Of a stretch of 64,000 bases of DNA, positions 1-9,032 are shown in pieces. Under the pieces are notes generated by a model. The model searched no databases. It was not told the DNA's origin and was given only the letters and a program-made list of their open reading frames with translations. Source of the stretch: CAIWHR01 sp963781285. Its GTDB lineage: Bacteria; Pseudomonadota; Gammaproteobacteria; Burkholderiales; Casimicrobiaceae. The translations under genes were made by a program, and so were the position numbers. Location of the stretch: contig CAWAFI010000005.1 in NCBI GenBank assembly GCA_963781285.1, positions 124,001 through 188,000 on the forward strand, read 5' to 3'. Each line of letters starts with the position of its first letter. Within the stretch, counting starts at the first letter, position 1.

Positions 1-468
1 CCACGATCGCTGTTCCATCGCATTTTCGTCTACGCGCTGGGCGTCACCGCGGGTCCTTTGCTGATCGGTGCGGCCGTCTACGGGACGACCTGGCTGCTCG
101 AGGCATCGGTGGAGCAGGTGCCGTTCGCGTCGCGTGCGCTGAGCCTCCTTGCCACGCCGCTCGCGGTGGCGATCACGACGCTGGCCTTCACGCTGCTGTA
201 CGCATTGCTGCCGGCGCGGCGCGTGCCGCTGCGGACGGCTTTCTTCGGGGGCTTCTTCGCGGCACTCGGCTTCGAGGTCGCCAAATACGCCTTCCGGTTC
301 TACATCGCGACGGTGCCGACCTATCAGACAGTCTATGGTGCGCTGGCGGCGCTGCCTCTTTTCCTCGTTTGGGTCTACGTATCGTGGGTCGTCGTGCTCG
401 TGGGCGCGGCCGTTACCGCGACGCTTGCCGAGGGCAGCCCGCGCGGTAGCGAGCAGCGTCGACGCTGA
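1..468 (+). CDS. YihY/BrkB-family inner-membrane protein, 3' part only
   Basis: The reading frame is open from the first base, so the N-terminus lies outside the window. The visible C-terminal part is strongly hydrophobic, with about four membrane segments, including the family-typical stretch with 'FGGFFAALGFEVAKYAF' and the later 'YGALAALPLFLVWVYVSW'. These match the YihY/virulence factor BrkB family (UPF0761), once misnamed ribonuclease BN, an inner-membrane family of unknown biochemical role. It ends with a short charged cytoplasmic tail. The next gene starts 78 bases downstream on the same strand and looks functionally unrelated. Confidence 0.85.
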   Translation, partial: PRSLFHRIFVYALGVTAGPLLIGAAVYGTTWLLEASVEQVPFASRALSLLATPLAVAITTLAFTLLYALLPARRVPLRTAFFGGFFAALGFEVAKYAFRFYIATVPTYQTVYGALAALPLFLVWVYVSWVVVLVGAAVTATLAEGSPRGSEQRRR

Positions 469-546
469 CCATCGAACGCCTTCCTTGCAGAATGGGCGAG
501 GCCACGCTACATTGCGGACAATTTTGCACGTAGGAGCGGGTGCACC

Positions 547-1152
547 GTGTGGTCTCTCATTCAAGCGGCCGGATGGCCGATCTGGCCGCTGATCTTCGCA
601 TCGGTCATCGCGCTGGCGCTGATCCTCGAACGCCTTTGGTCGCTGCGCCAGAGCGTCGTGGCGCCGACGGGCCTTGTCGATCGCGTCCTCGCCGATTTCC
701 GGCAGCACGGGCTCACGCCGGAGCTTCTCGCCCGGACCGCGCAGCAGGGACCGCTTGGGCGCATCCTCGCCGTCGGTCTTGCCAACATCAAGAGCCCTCG
801 GCCCGTGATGCGGGAGGCGATCGAGGAAGCGGGGCGCCTGGTCAGCCACGAGCTCGAGCGCTTCCTGACGACACTCGGCACTATCGCCGCGATGGCCCCG
901 CTGCTGGGCTTGTTCGGGACCGTGGTCGGCATGATCGAGATCTTCGGTTCGCAGTCGGCCACCGGGTCGAACCCGATCCAGCTCGCGCACGGCATCTCGG
1001 TCGCGCTGTACAACACCGCGTTCGGCCTTATCGTCGCGATCCCGAGCATGATCTTCTACCGCCATTTCCGCGCGACCGTCGACAGCTTCGGCGTGGAAAT
1101 GGAGCAGCAGGCGATCAAGCTCGTCGAATTCGTGCATGGCGAGCGCAAGTGA
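547..1152 (+). CDS. exbB: ExbB/TolQ/MotA-type proton channel subunit
   Basis: 201 residues with a GTG start. Three membrane segments are visible: residues about 5-27, then a pair near 110-135 and 150-175. The conserved MotA/TolQ/ExbB core 'TLGTIAAMAPLLGLFGTVVGMI' region (here about residues 108-129) is intact. In this family ExbB forms the proton-conducting pentamer that with ExbD energises TonB-dependent outer-membrane receptors from the inner membrane. The downstream ExbD gene overlaps its 3' end by 17 bases, supporting a two-gene unit. No tonB is visible here. TolQ is an alternative label, but the partner and the neighbouring lpxK favour ExbB. Confidence 0.9.
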   Translation: MWSLIQAAGWPIWPLIFASVIALALILERLWSLRQSVVAPTGLVDRVLADFRQHGLTPELLARTAQQGPLGRILAVGLANIKSPRPVMREAIEEAGRLVSHELERFLTTLGTIAAMAPLLGLFGTVVGMIEIFGSQSATGSNPIQLAHGISVALYNTAFGLIVAIPSMIFYRHFRATVDSFGVEMEQQAIKLVEFVHGERK

Positions 1153-1579
1153 CGCGGCGATGAACCTGCGCGGCACCCGGTCCCGGGACGACCCCGAGAT
1201 CAATTTCATTCCGCTGATCGACGTCCTGCTCGTCATCCTGATCTTCCTGATGGTGACGACGACCTACCAGCGCGTGGCCGAACTGCAGATCACGCTGCCG
1301 GAGGCGGACGCCGAGCAGCTGAAGCAGCGGCCGCGGGAGATCAACGTCGGCATTGACGCGCAAGGGCGTTACGTGATCGACAAGACGGTGTTCACGTTCA
1401 GCAATGTCGGCGCGCTGGCCGAGGCGCTCAAGCGCGCGGCGGGCGATGCGAAGGAACCCGTCGTCATCATCAACGCCGACGCCAACGCGACGCATCAGTC
1501 CGTGATCCACGTGATGGAGGCCGCGCGCATCGCGGGCTACATCCACATCACGTTCGCCACGCAGACGCCCGTCAAGTGA
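1136..1579 (+). CDS. exbD: ExbD/TolR-type biopolymer transport protein
   Basis: 147 residues; an internal ATG at 1160 is an equally possible start. One N-terminal membrane segment carries the key acidic residue in 'INFIPLIDVLLVILIFLMV', the Asp that takes part in proton translocation in ExbD/TolR. The remainder is a small periplasmic domain ending in '...ITFATQTPVK'. It works with the upstream ExbB, whose gene it overlaps. Length is normal for the family (about 140 residues). Confidence 0.9.
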   Translation: MASASDAAMNLRGTRSRDDPEINFIPLIDVLLVILIFLMVTTTYQRVAELQITLPEADAEQLKQRPREINVGIDAQGRYVIDKTVFTFSNVGALAEALKRAAGDAKEPVVIINADANATHQSVIHVMEAARIAGYIHITFATQTPVK

Positions 1580-1635
1580 CGCGGATGTCCGAGCGCCAGA
1601 CGCGAAGCGTCGCCGCGATCGGAAACAGCCGCGTC

Positions 1636-1655
1636 ATCCCCGCGAAGGCGGGGAT
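1636..1655. repeat. Short GC-rich hairpin in the exbD-lpxK gap
   Basis: A perfect 8-bp inverted repeat, ATCCCCGC, then loop GAAG, then GCGGGGAT. It resembles the widespread proteobacterial palindromic unit often read as 'GTCAT(T/C)CCCGCGAA.GCGGGAATC'. It lies in the 246-base gap between exbD and lpxK, where no convincing gene is seen. There is no T-run, so it is a weak candidate for an intrinsic terminator; a dispersed repeat is more likely. Confidence 0.6.
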
Positions 1656-1825
1656 CAAGTACCGCATGACGAAAGTCGCCGGGTTCCCACGCTCCTGGCA
1701 GCATATTCGACTCGGGGCCCCGCGGGGTCGCCCGGGCCGTTCGCGCGGTGACGCGCCCTTCGGGCCTTGGCTTCGCCTACCGCGCTCACGGCTGTATTCG
1801 CGGGAACGCCGGTAATCGGCGCCAC

Positions 1826-2848
1826 ATGACCTTCACGGACCGCCTCGTCGCCGCGTGGTATGCGCCGCGCCCGACCGCGATCGCGCTGCTCTTGGTCCCG
1901 CTGGCGGCCGCGTTCGCGCTCCTCTCCGCGGTGCGTCGCGCGCTTTATCGCGCCGGCGTGCTGAAGACGCAACGGCTCCCCGTGCCGGTCGTCGTCGTCG
2001 GCAACATCACGGCGGGCGGCAGCGGCAAGACTCCGCTCACGGCGGCGCTCAGCCGCGCGCTCGCGGAGCGCGGTTGGCATCCCGGCATCGTGAGTCGCGG
2101 CCACGGCCGCTCGTTGGACGACGGTACGCCGATCGTTGTCGCGCCGGACGCCGATCCCGCATGGGTCGGCGACGAGCCGCTGCTGCTCGCGCGTACGGGC
2201 ATTCCAGTCGTTGTCGCGCGCGATCGTGTGGCCGCCGGGCGCACCTTGCTCGCCGCGCATCCGGAATGCGACGTGATTGTCGCCGACGACGGCCTCCAGC
2301 ATTACCGGCTACACCGCGACGTCGAGATCGCGGTCGTCGATACCGCGCGCGGCCTCGGCAACGGCTGGCCGCTTCCCGTGGGGCCGTTGCGCGAGCCACG
2401 CTCGCGGCTGGACGAGGTCGACGCCGTGGTCGCGCTCGTGACGCCCGGCGCGCCGGCGCCGCGGCTCGTGCCGAATGCCTGGATCATGACGCTCGAAGGC
2501 GCGACCTTTCACCGCATCGGCGCATCCGCAATGACGCAGCCGGCGTCCGTGTTCACCGGCCTCGGCGTGCACGCGGTCGCCGGCATCGGCAATCCCGAGC
2601 GCTTCTTCTCCCACCTCTCTGCGATGGGAATAAGAGCGATCGGTCACGCGTTTCCCGACCATCACCGCTTCGTCGCGGCGGATCTCGCGCTGCCCGGCGC
2701 CCGCGCGATCCTGATGACCGAGAAGGATGCGGTAAAATGCAGTGCCTTCGCCGACGCGCGCTGCTGGTACCTGCCGGTGCGCGCGCACGTCGACCCGGCG
2801 CTTGTGGAGCGCGTCGAGGAGAAGCTTCGTGGATCCGAAACTGCTTGA
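1826..2848 (+). CDS. lpxK: Tetraacyldisaccharide 4'-kinase (lipid A)
   Basis: 340 residues from the ATG at 1826; longer in-frame starts add residues unlike the family. LpxK phosphorylates the 4' position of the lipid A disaccharide precursor at the inner membrane. An N-terminal membrane segment (about 17-36) is followed by the Walker A loop 'GNITAGGSGKT' (59-69) and by the family motifs 'SRGHGR', 'GDEPLLLA' and 'DDGLQHYRL'. Neighbours ycaR and kdsB belong to the same lipid A/Kdo gene group, and the 3' end overlaps ycaR by 20 bases. Length is normal. Confidence 0.95.
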   Translation: MTFTDRLVAAWYAPRPTAIALLLVPLAAAFALLSAVRRALYRAGVLKTQRLPVPVVVVGNITAGGSGKTPLTAALSRALAERGWHPGIVSRGHGRSLDDGTPIVVAPDADPAWVGDEPLLLARTGIPVVVARDRVAAGRTLLAAHPECDVIVADDGLQHYRLHRDVEIAVVDTARGLGNGWPLPVGPLREPRSRLDEVDAVVALVTPGAPAPRLVPNAWIMTLEGATFHRIGASAMTQPASVFTGLGVHAVAGIGNPERFFSHLSAMGIRAIGHAFPDHHRFVAADLALPGARAILMTEKDAVKCSAFADARCWYLPVRAHVDPALVERVEEKLRGSETA

Positions 2849-3008
2849 CATGCTGGTCTGCCCCGTCACCAAGGGACCGCTCGTCTACGACCGGCAGAAA
2901 CAGGAGCTGATATCGAAATCGGCGCGGCTCGCCTACCCGATCCGCGACGGAATTCCGGTGATGCTGGAGGACGAGGCGCGCAGGCTCGAGCCGTCGGAGT
3001 ACGAGTGA
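2829..3008 (+). CDS. ycaR: Trm112/YcaR-like small protein (UPF0434)
   Basis: 59 residues from a GTG at 2829, inside the end of lpxK, so probably translationally coupled. It begins 'MDPKLLDMLVCPVTKGPL', the UPF0434/Trm112-like signature, and holds a single Cys. Known members sit between lpxK and kdsB in many beta- and gammaproteobacteria. The exact role is not established; the fold resembles Trm112, a partner of methyltransferases. Confidence 0.9.
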   Translation: MDPKLLDMLVCPVTKGPLVYDRQKQELISKSARLAYPIRDGIPVMLEDEARRLEPSEYE

Positions 3009-3090
3009 ACTCGGTGACGACGTAAGGAGGCGAGGACGAAGCGTGCGCCGCGGGTTCCCGCTCTCTCTACCTCCCTGCTCGCCCGCGGCA

Positions 3091-3858
3091 ATGTTCACCG
3101 TCCTCATTCCTGCCCGCTACGCGTCCACGCGCCTGCCCGGTAAGCCGCTCTCCGACATCGCGGGCAAGCCGATGGTCGTGCGCGTGGCCGAGCGTGCGCA
3201 CCGAGCCGGTGCGACGCGTGTTGTAGTCGCGACTGACGACGAGCGTATCGTGGCGGCCGTCGGGGCGCACGGCATTGCCGCGTGCCTCACGCGCGCCGAC
3301 CATCCGACGGGCACCGATCGTCTCGCCGAGGCCGCGGCGCTGCTCGGGCTCGCGGACGACGCGATCGTCGTCAACGTGCAGGGCGACGAGCCATTGCTCG
3401 AGCCAGCGTTGATTCGGGAGATGGCCGATTTGCTGGCCGCGCATCCCGACGCCGCGATCGCCACCGCGTGTCACGCGATCGACGATGCGGAGGAAGCGTT
3501 CAATCCGAATGTCGTCAAGGTCGTGCTCGATGCCCGCGGCTATGCACTGTACTTCAGCCGGGCGACGATACCCTGGGCGCGTGACGCATTCGCGGTGGCC
3601 CGCAGCAGGATTCCAGAGGGCCTGCCCTTGTATCGGCACTACGGGCTGTACGCGTACCGCGTGCGCTTCCTGCGCGTGTTTCCGACGCTGGCCCCTGCGC
3701 CGATCGAGCGCTTCGAGGCGCTGGAGCAACTCCGAGCGCTGTGGCATGGGCATCGGATCGTCGTCGCCGTCACCCGGGGCACGCCGGCGCCGGGCGTGGA
3801 CACCGCCGAGGATCTCGCGCGGGTGCGGGCGCTCTATGGCCGTGGTGAAATCGAATGA
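3091..3858 (+). CDS. kdsB: 3-deoxy-manno-octulosonate cytidylyltransferase
   Basis: 255 residues from the ATG at 3091, which starts exactly at the family N-terminus 'MFTVLIPARYASTRLPGKPL'. KdsB activates Kdo as CMP-Kdo for transfer to lipid A in the cytoplasm. The nucleotide-binding 'PARYASTRLPGK' and the 'VNVQGDEPL' motif are intact, as is the C-terminal 'TPAPGVDTAEDL'. It lies downstream of lpxK and ycaR on the same strand. Length is typical (about 250). Confidence 0.95.
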   Translation: MFTVLIPARYASTRLPGKPLSDIAGKPMVVRVAERAHRAGATRVVVATDDERIVAAVGAHGIAACLTRADHPTGTDRLAEAAALLGLADDAIVVNVQGDEPLLEPALIREMADLLAAHPDAAIATACHAIDDAEEAFNPNVVKVVLDARGYALYFSRATIPWARDAFAVARSRIPEGLPLYRHYGLYAYRVRFLRVFPTLAPAPIERFEALEQLRALWHGHRIVVAVTRGTPAPGVDTAEDLARVRALYGRGEIE

Positions 3859-4033
3859 CGGTTCCCTTGCCGCGCATGGCGACACCACAATCTCCGCCAA
3901 TTGACCCCCGCGCGAATAGCGGACACAATCAATCGCTGCGTTCCCGCCGGCGGACGCAACCGGCGCCGGAGGCGACCTCGCCGCGCCGCGGCCACCGCAA
4001 CCGTTCCCGCTTCCTTCACGACAAGTCCCACCG

Positions 4034-4690
4034 ATGCGACTGATCCTCCTCGGCCCGCCCGGCGCCGGCAAGGGCACGCAGGCCGGCTACATCACCGAAG
4101 CGTACGGTATTCCGCAGATATCAACGGGTGACATGCTGCGGGCGGCGATCAAGGCCGGGACGAAGCTCGGTCTCGCCGCGAAAAAGGTGATGGACGCGGG
4201 CAACCTCGTCTCCGACGACATCATCATCGCCCTCGTGCGCGAGCGCCTCGGCGCGCCGGATTGCGCGAAGGGCTACCTGTTCGACGGATTTCCACGGACG
4301 ATTCCGCAGGCCGACGCGATGAAGAGAGCCGATGTGGCCATCGACTACGTGCTGGAGATCGACGTGCCGGACGCGGCGATCGTCGAGCGGATGGGCGGAC
4401 GGCGTGCCCATCTCGCGTCGGGCCGTACGTATCACGTCAGGTTCAATCCGCCCAAGGTCGCCGGCAAGGACGACATCACCGGCGAGGACCTGGTCCAACG
4501 CGACGACGACAAGGAAGAGACGGTCAAGAAGCGCCTCAGTGTCTACCACGCGCAGACCAAGCCGCTCGTCGAGTACTACGAGCGCTGGGCCGCAACCGGA
4601 GATGCGCGAGCACCGAAGTACCGTCGCGTGAACGGCATGGGCGGAGTCGAAGCGATCCGCGACGCCTGCCTTGCCGCCCTCAAAAGCTGA
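4034..4690 (+). CDS. adk: Adenylate kinase
   Basis: 218 residues, the long bacterial form. The P-loop 'GPPGAGKGTQ' lies at residues 7-16, 'DGFPRT' at about 84-89, and the LID domain is present with 'GRRAHLASGRTYH'. The LID has no zinc cysteines, as usual in proteobacteria. It interconverts ATP, ADP and AMP in the cytoplasm. The kdsB-adk order is typical of betaproteobacteria. The last codons overlap longer in-frame starts of the next gene, but I place the pfp start after the adk stop. Confidence 0.95.
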   Translation: MRLILLGPPGAGKGTQAGYITEAYGIPQISTGDMLRAAIKAGTKLGLAAKKVMDAGNLVSDDIIIALVRERLGAPDCAKGYLFDGFPRTIPQADAMKRADVAIDYVLEIDVPDAAIVERMGGRRAHLASGRTYHVRFNPPKVAGKDDITGEDLVQRDDDKEETVKKRLSVYHAQTKPLVEYYERWAATGDARAPKYRRVNGMGGVEAIRDACLAALKS

Positions 4691-4724
4691 ATCCCCTGGC
4701 GATAACACTCGCCGACCCGAAATC

Positions 4725-5987
4725 ATGCCGCGACGCAACGCTTTCTATGCACAATCGGGCGGCGTCACCGCCGTCATCAACGCTTCGGCCGCCGGCGTCA
4801 TCGAGACAGCGCGCAAGCACAAGACGAAGATCGGCAAAGTCTACGCCGGGCGCAACGGCATCATCGGCGCGCTGACCGAGGATCTGATCGACACGAGCCG
4901 CGAGCCGGCACGGGCGATCCGCGCGCTGCTGCACACGCCGGCCGGCGCCTTCGGGTCGTGCCGCTACAAACTGAAGGGCCTGGACGAGAACCGCGCGCAA
5001 TACGAGCGGCTGCTCGACGTGTTCCGCGCCCACGACATCGGCTACTTCTTTTACAACGGCGGCAACGACTCGGCCGACACCTGTCTCAAGGTGTCGCAGA
5101 TCGCAGCGAAAATGGGCTACCCGCTGATCGCGGTGCACGTGCCGAAGACCGTCGACAACGATCTGCCGATCACCGACAACTGTCCCGGTTTCGGGTCGGT
5201 CGCCAAGTACGTCGCGACGTCGATGCGCGAGGCTGCGTTCGACGTCGCGTCGATGGCCAAGACGTCGACGCGGATCTTCGTGCTCGAGGTGATGGGCCGC
5301 CACGCCGGCTGGATCACTGCGGCGGTCGGCATGGCCGAGGATCGCGACACGCCGATCCCGCTGGTGCTGCTCTTTCCGGAGATCACGTTCGACGAGGCGA
5401 AATTCCTCGCGGTCGTCGACGACAAGGTCAAGCGGTTCGGCTACTGCTGCATAGGCGTGTCCGAAGGGCTGCAAGGCGCCGATGGCAAGCTGATGGCGGA
5501 GGCCGGTACGAAGGATGCGTTCGGCCACGCACAGCTCGGCGGGGTCGGCCCGCTGATCGCTTCGCTGGTGAAGGAGAAGCTCGGGCAGAAATATCATTGG
5601 GCGGTCGCCGATTATCTGCAGCGCGCGGCGCGGCATCTCGCGTCGAAGACCGATCTCGAGCACAGCTACGCGGTCGGCAAGGCGGCGGTCCTGATGGCGC
5701 TGGCCGGAAAGAATTCCGTGATGCCGGCGATCACGCGCGTGTCCGACAAGCCGTACCGCTGGAAGATTACCGAGGCGCCACTCGAAAAAGTCGCCAACGT
5801 CGAGAAGATGCTGCCGCGCGACTTCATCACGAAGGATGGCTACGGAATCACGGAAAAGGCGCGCCGCTACCTCACGCCGCTGATGCGTGGGGAGGCCCCG
5901 CCGCCGTTCAAGGACGGTCTGCCGCAGTACGTGCGGCTGAAAAACGTCGCGGTGCCGAAAAGGATCGCGACCGAATTCAAGATCTGA
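4725..5987 (+). CDS. pfp: Pyrophosphate-dependent 6-phosphofructokinase
   Basis: 420 residues from the ATG at 4725. It catalyses the reversible PPi-dependent phosphorylation of fructose 6-phosphate. Two features mark PPi rather than ATP use: 'PKTVDND' at 140-146 (ATP enzymes have PGTIDND) and the 'GGNDS' loop at about 112-116 in the nucleotide-site position. Length fits the 400-420-residue PPi-PFK group of methylotrophs and other proteobacteria. A membrane pyrophosphatase follows 800 bases downstream, so the region encodes two PPi-linked energy enzymes. Confidence 0.9.
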   Translation: MPRRNAFYAQSGGVTAVINASAAGVIETARKHKTKIGKVYAGRNGIIGALTEDLIDTSREPARAIRALLHTPAGAFGSCRYKLKGLDENRAQYERLLDVFRAHDIGYFFYNGGNDSADTCLKVSQIAAKMGYPLIAVHVPKTVDNDLPITDNCPGFGSVAKYVATSMREAAFDVASMAKTSTRIFVLEVMGRHAGWITAAVGMAEDRDTPIPLVLLFPEITFDEAKFLAVVDDKVKRFGYCCIGVSEGLQGADGKLMAEAGTKDAFGHAQLGGVGPLIASLVKEKLGQKYHWAVADYLQRAARHLASKTDLEHSYAVGKAAVLMALAGKNSVMPAITRVSDKPYRWKITEAPLEKVANVEKMLPRDFITKDGYGITEKARRYLTPLMRGEAPPPFKDGLPQYVRLKNVAVPKRIATEFKI

Positions 5988-5989
5988 AG

Positions 5990-6011
5990 GGGTCAGGCAC
6001 GTGCCTGACCC
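5990..6011. repeat. Perfect 22-bp palindrome after pfp
   Basis: Left arm GGGTCAGGCAC is followed directly by its exact reverse complement GTGCCTGACCC, starting three bases after the pfp stop. As RNA it would form a long hairpin with a minimal loop. There is no T-run, so it is not a classical terminator. It resembles dispersed extragenic palindromes built on the same 'GGGTCAGGCAC' core; I see only this one copy in the window. Confidence 0.8.
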
Positions 6012-6032
6012 AGGTGTTCACGGAGGCATGCG

Positions 6033-6632
6033 GTGGGCAGCATCGTCGACTACTACATGGCGCCCGTGTCGCCATGGACGTATCTTGGCCACGACAGGTT
6101 CGTCGCCATCTGCGCGCAGCGTGGCGCAACGATCCAGCTGAAGCCGATCGACCTCGGCAGGATCTTTCCGTTGTCCGGAGGTCTGCCGCTGAAGCAGCGT
6201 GCGCCGCAGCGGCAGGCGTACCGACTCGTCGAACTGGCGCGCTGGCGCGATTACCTCGGCATCCCGCTCAACATCCAACCGAAATTCGGCGCTTCGGGCG
6301 GCGACCTCGCGTCGAAATGGATGGTCGCGGCGCTGGAAACGGGAACGAAACCGGCGCTCGACCTTGCCGGCGCCGTGATGCGTGCGCGCTGGGCGGAGGA
6401 GCGCGATATCGCCGAACCGGTCACGCTCGCGTCCTGTGCCGCGGCCGCCGGCCTCGACCCCGCCGCGATCGCCACGCGCGCGCAGGCGCCGGAAGTCACG
6501 GCGCGCTACGAGGCCTTCACACAGGAGGCGATCGACGCGCAGGTCTTCGGCGCGCCATGGTATGTCGTCGACGGCGAGCCGTTCTGGGGCCAGGACCGGC
6601 TCGACTTTCTCGCCCGCAAACTGGCACAATAG
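6033..6632 (+). CDS. DsbA-family / 2-hydroxychromene-2-carboxylate isomerase-like protein
   Basis: 199 residues from a GTG at 6033 preceded by GGAGG. The N-terminus 'MGSIVDYYMAPVSPWTYLG' has the S-P-W motif in place of the CxxC of true DsbA, as in 2-hydroxychromene-2-carboxylate isomerases and kappa-class glutathione transferases. The C-terminal 'VFGAPWYVVDGEPFWGQDRL' is the conserved cis-Pro and active-site region of that family. No aromatic-degradation genes are adjacent, so the real substrate is unknown. It is probably cytoplasmic and glutathione-dependent. Confidence 0.8.
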   Translation: MGSIVDYYMAPVSPWTYLGHDRFVAICAQRGATIQLKPIDLGRIFPLSGGLPLKQRAPQRQAYRLVELARWRDYLGIPLNIQPKFGASGGDLASKWMVAALETGTKPALDLAGAVMRARWAEERDIAEPVTLASCAAAAGLDPAAIATRAQAPEVTARYEAFTQEAIDAQVFGAPWYVVDGEPFWGQDRLDFLARKLAQ

Positions 6633-6797
6633 CGCGTTTTTGCGGCGCCGCCCGGACACAACGGACGCTGCCGCAGCGCAGGGAGTGCGAGGCGGCGCGG
6701 GAATCTCCGCGCATGCCACGGACAACGGGCCGTTTACAGGCACGGGCCGGCACTCGCGGCGCCTTTTTGCCATTCAACGGGTTAGGGAGAATCAACC

Positions 6798-9008
6798 ATG
6801 TCCTACGGGCTCATCTTCGCGCTGGTCTGCGCGACCGCCGCGATCGTCTATGGTTTCGTGTCGGTCGGCTGGATCATGAAAAAGCCGTCCGGCAACGACC
6901 GGATGCGCGAGATTGCCGCCGCGATCCAGGCTGGCGCGCAGGCGTACCTCAATCGCCAATACACGACGATCGGCATCGTCGGTTTGATCCTGTTCGTGGT
7001 CATCTGGGCCGCATTGGACGGCGCGACGGCGGGCGGCTTCGCCGTTGGCGCGGTACTGTCGGGCTTGGCCGGCTACGTCGGGATGAACGTGTCGGTGCGC
7101 TCGAATGTGCGCACGGCCGAAGCGGCGCGCACGGGCTTGAACGCGGCGCTCGCGGTCGCGTTCCGCGGCGGCGCGATCACCGGGATGCTGGTCGTCGGCC
7201 TGGGCCTGCTCGGCGTCGCCGGCTTCTACGCGTTCCTGCTGGGTTCCGCGTCTGGCGCGCCTAACCTGATGAAGGAAGGCTTGCACCACGCGATCCAGCC
7301 GCTTGTCGGCCTCGCATTTGGCGGCTCGCTGATCTCGATCTTCGCGCGTCTGGGCGGCGGCATCTTCACCAAGGGCGCCGACGTCGGCGCCGACCTCGTC
7401 GGCAAGGTCGAGGCGGGCATTCCGGAAGACGACCCGCGCAACCCGGCGGTGATCGCCGACAACGTGGGCGACAACGTCGGCGATTGCGCCGGCATGGCCG
7501 CCGATCTGTTCGAGACCTACGCGGTGACGATCGTCGCGACGATGCTGCTGGGCGCGTTGCTGCTGCCTGGGGCGGCCGAAGCCGCGGTGACCTATCCGCT
7601 GGTGCTGGGCGGCTTCTCGATCCTCGCGTCGATCGCCGGCTGTTATTTCGTGAAGGCGCGCGAGGGCGGCAAGATCATGAACGCGCTCTACCGCGGCCTG
7701 ATCGTCGCCGGCGTGATCTCGGCGATCGGCTTCTGGTTCATCACCGATTCGATGATGGGCGGTATGGCGCAGTTCGATCCGAAGCTCACCACGCTGCGCC
7801 TGTGGGGCGCCGGGCTGATCGGCCTCGCGCTCACCGCGGCGATGGTCGTCATCACCGAGTATTACACCGCCACCGAGTTCAAGCCGGTGCGCCATGTGGC
7901 GCAGGCGTCGACGACGGGCCACGCGACGAACATCATCGCCGGCATCGGCGTGTCGATGAAGGCGACCGCATGGCCGGTGATCGCCGTGTGCATCGCGATC
8001 TGGGGCTCGTTCGTGCTCGCGGGTCTCTACGGCATCGCGATCGCGGCCACGTCGATGCTGTCGATGGCCGGTATCATCGTCGCGCTCGACGCGTATGGCC
8101 CGATCACCGACAACGCGGGCGGCATCGCCGAAATGGCGAAGCTGCCTGACTCGGTGCGCGCGATCACCGACCCGCTGGATGCCGTGGGCAATACCACCAA
8201 GGCGGTGACGAAGGGCTACGCGATCGGCTCCGCCGGGCTGGCCGCGCTGGTGCTCTTCGCCGACTACACCCATGCGCTCGGCTCGGCGCAGATCGACGTC
8301 TCCTTCGACCTGTCGAACTACAAAGTGATCGTCGGTCTGTTCCTCGGTGGCCTGATCCCGTATCTCTTCGGGGCGATGGCGATGGAAGCCGTCGGACGCG
8401 CCGCGGGCGCGGTGGTCGTCGAAGTGCGCCGCCAGTTCAAGGAGATCAAGGGGATCATGGAAGGCACGGCGAAGCCCGAGTACGGTGTCGCCGTCGACAT
8501 GCTGACCAAGGCGGCGATCAAGGAAATGATCGTGCCGTCGCTCCTGCCGGTGCTGGTCCCGGTGATCGTCGGCCTGGTGCTGGGCCCGCAGGCGCTGGGC
8601 GGCCTGTTGATGGGCACGATCGTCACCGGCCTCTTCGTCGCGATTTCGATGACGACCGGCGGGGGTGCGTGGGACAACGCGAAGAAGTACATCGAGGACG
8701 GCCACCACGGTGGCAAGGGCTCCGACGCGCACAAGGCGGCGGTGACCGGCGACACGGTGGGCGACCCGTACAAGGACACAGCCGGCCCCGCGGTGAACCC
8801 GCTGATCAAGATCATCAATATCGTCGCGCTGATGATCGTGCCGCTGCTCGGCACATGGGGTTTGAGCAAGACCACGGCCGCGGTGCCTGCGAACGTTGCT
8901 GCGCCGGCCGCGATTTCCGCGCCGGCCGCCCCGCAGGCTCCGCCTGCCGCCTCGGCGCCTGCTGGCGCTCCGGCAAAGGACCCGGGAAAGGACGCACCGA
9001 AGAAGTAG
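6798..9008 (+). CDS. hppA: K+-independent membrane-bound proton-pumping pyrophosphatase
   Basis: 736 residues, about 16 membrane segments, with ribosome site GGGAG before the ATG. It couples PPi hydrolysis to ion export. The catalytic motifs are intact: 'DVGADLVGK', 'EDDPRNPAVIADNVGDN' and 'GDCAGMAADLFE', and near the C-terminus 'GDTVGDPYKDT'. In 'GNTTKA' the Lys at residue 468 replaces the Ala of K+-dependent enzymes, which marks the K+-independent, H+-pumping class. An Ala/Pro-rich tail of about 45 residues follows the last helix, longer than in most homologues. It may recapture energy from PPi-linked metabolism with the upstream pfp. Confidence 0.95.
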   Translation: MSYGLIFALVCATAAIVYGFVSVGWIMKKPSGNDRMREIAAAIQAGAQAYLNRQYTTIGIVGLILFVVIWAALDGATAGGFAVGAVLSGLAGYVGMNVSVRSNVRTAEAARTGLNAALAVAFRGGAITGMLVVGLGLLGVAGFYAFLLGSASGAPNLMKEGLHHAIQPLVGLAFGGSLISIFARLGGGIFTKGADVGADLVGKVEAGIPEDDPRNPAVIADNVGDNVGDCAGMAADLFETYAVTIVATMLLGALLLPGAAEAAVTYPLVLGGFSILASIAGCYFVKAREGGKIMNALYRGLIVAGVISAIGFWFITDSMMGGMAQFDPKLTTLRLWGAGLIGLALTAAMVVITEYYTATEFKPVRHVAQASTTGHATNIIAGIGVSMKATAWPVIAVCIAIWGSFVLAGLYGIAIAATSMLSMAGIIVALDAYGPITDNAGGIAEMAKLPDSVRAITDPLDAVGNTTKAVTKGYAIGSAGLAALVLFADYTHALGSAQIDVSFDLSNYKVIVGLFLGGLIPYLFGAMAMEAVGRAAGAVVVEVRRQFKEIKGIMEGTAKPEYGVAVDMLTKAAIKEMIVPSLLPVLVPVIVGLVLGPQALGGLLMGTIVTGLFVAISMTTGGGAWDNAKKYIEDGHHGGKGSDAHKAAVTGDTVGDPYKDTAGPAVNPLIKIINIVALMIVPLLGTWGLSKTTAAVPANVAAPAAISAPAAPQAPPAASAPAGAPAKDPGKDAPKK

Positions 9009-9032
9009 CGCATCGCACGCGCAATCAAGACG

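Noticed and set aside
4958..7264. A 768-residue plus-strand reading frame across pfp and hppA.
   Set aside because: Arg/Ala-rich with no motif; it is the shifted-frame shadow of the two real genes.
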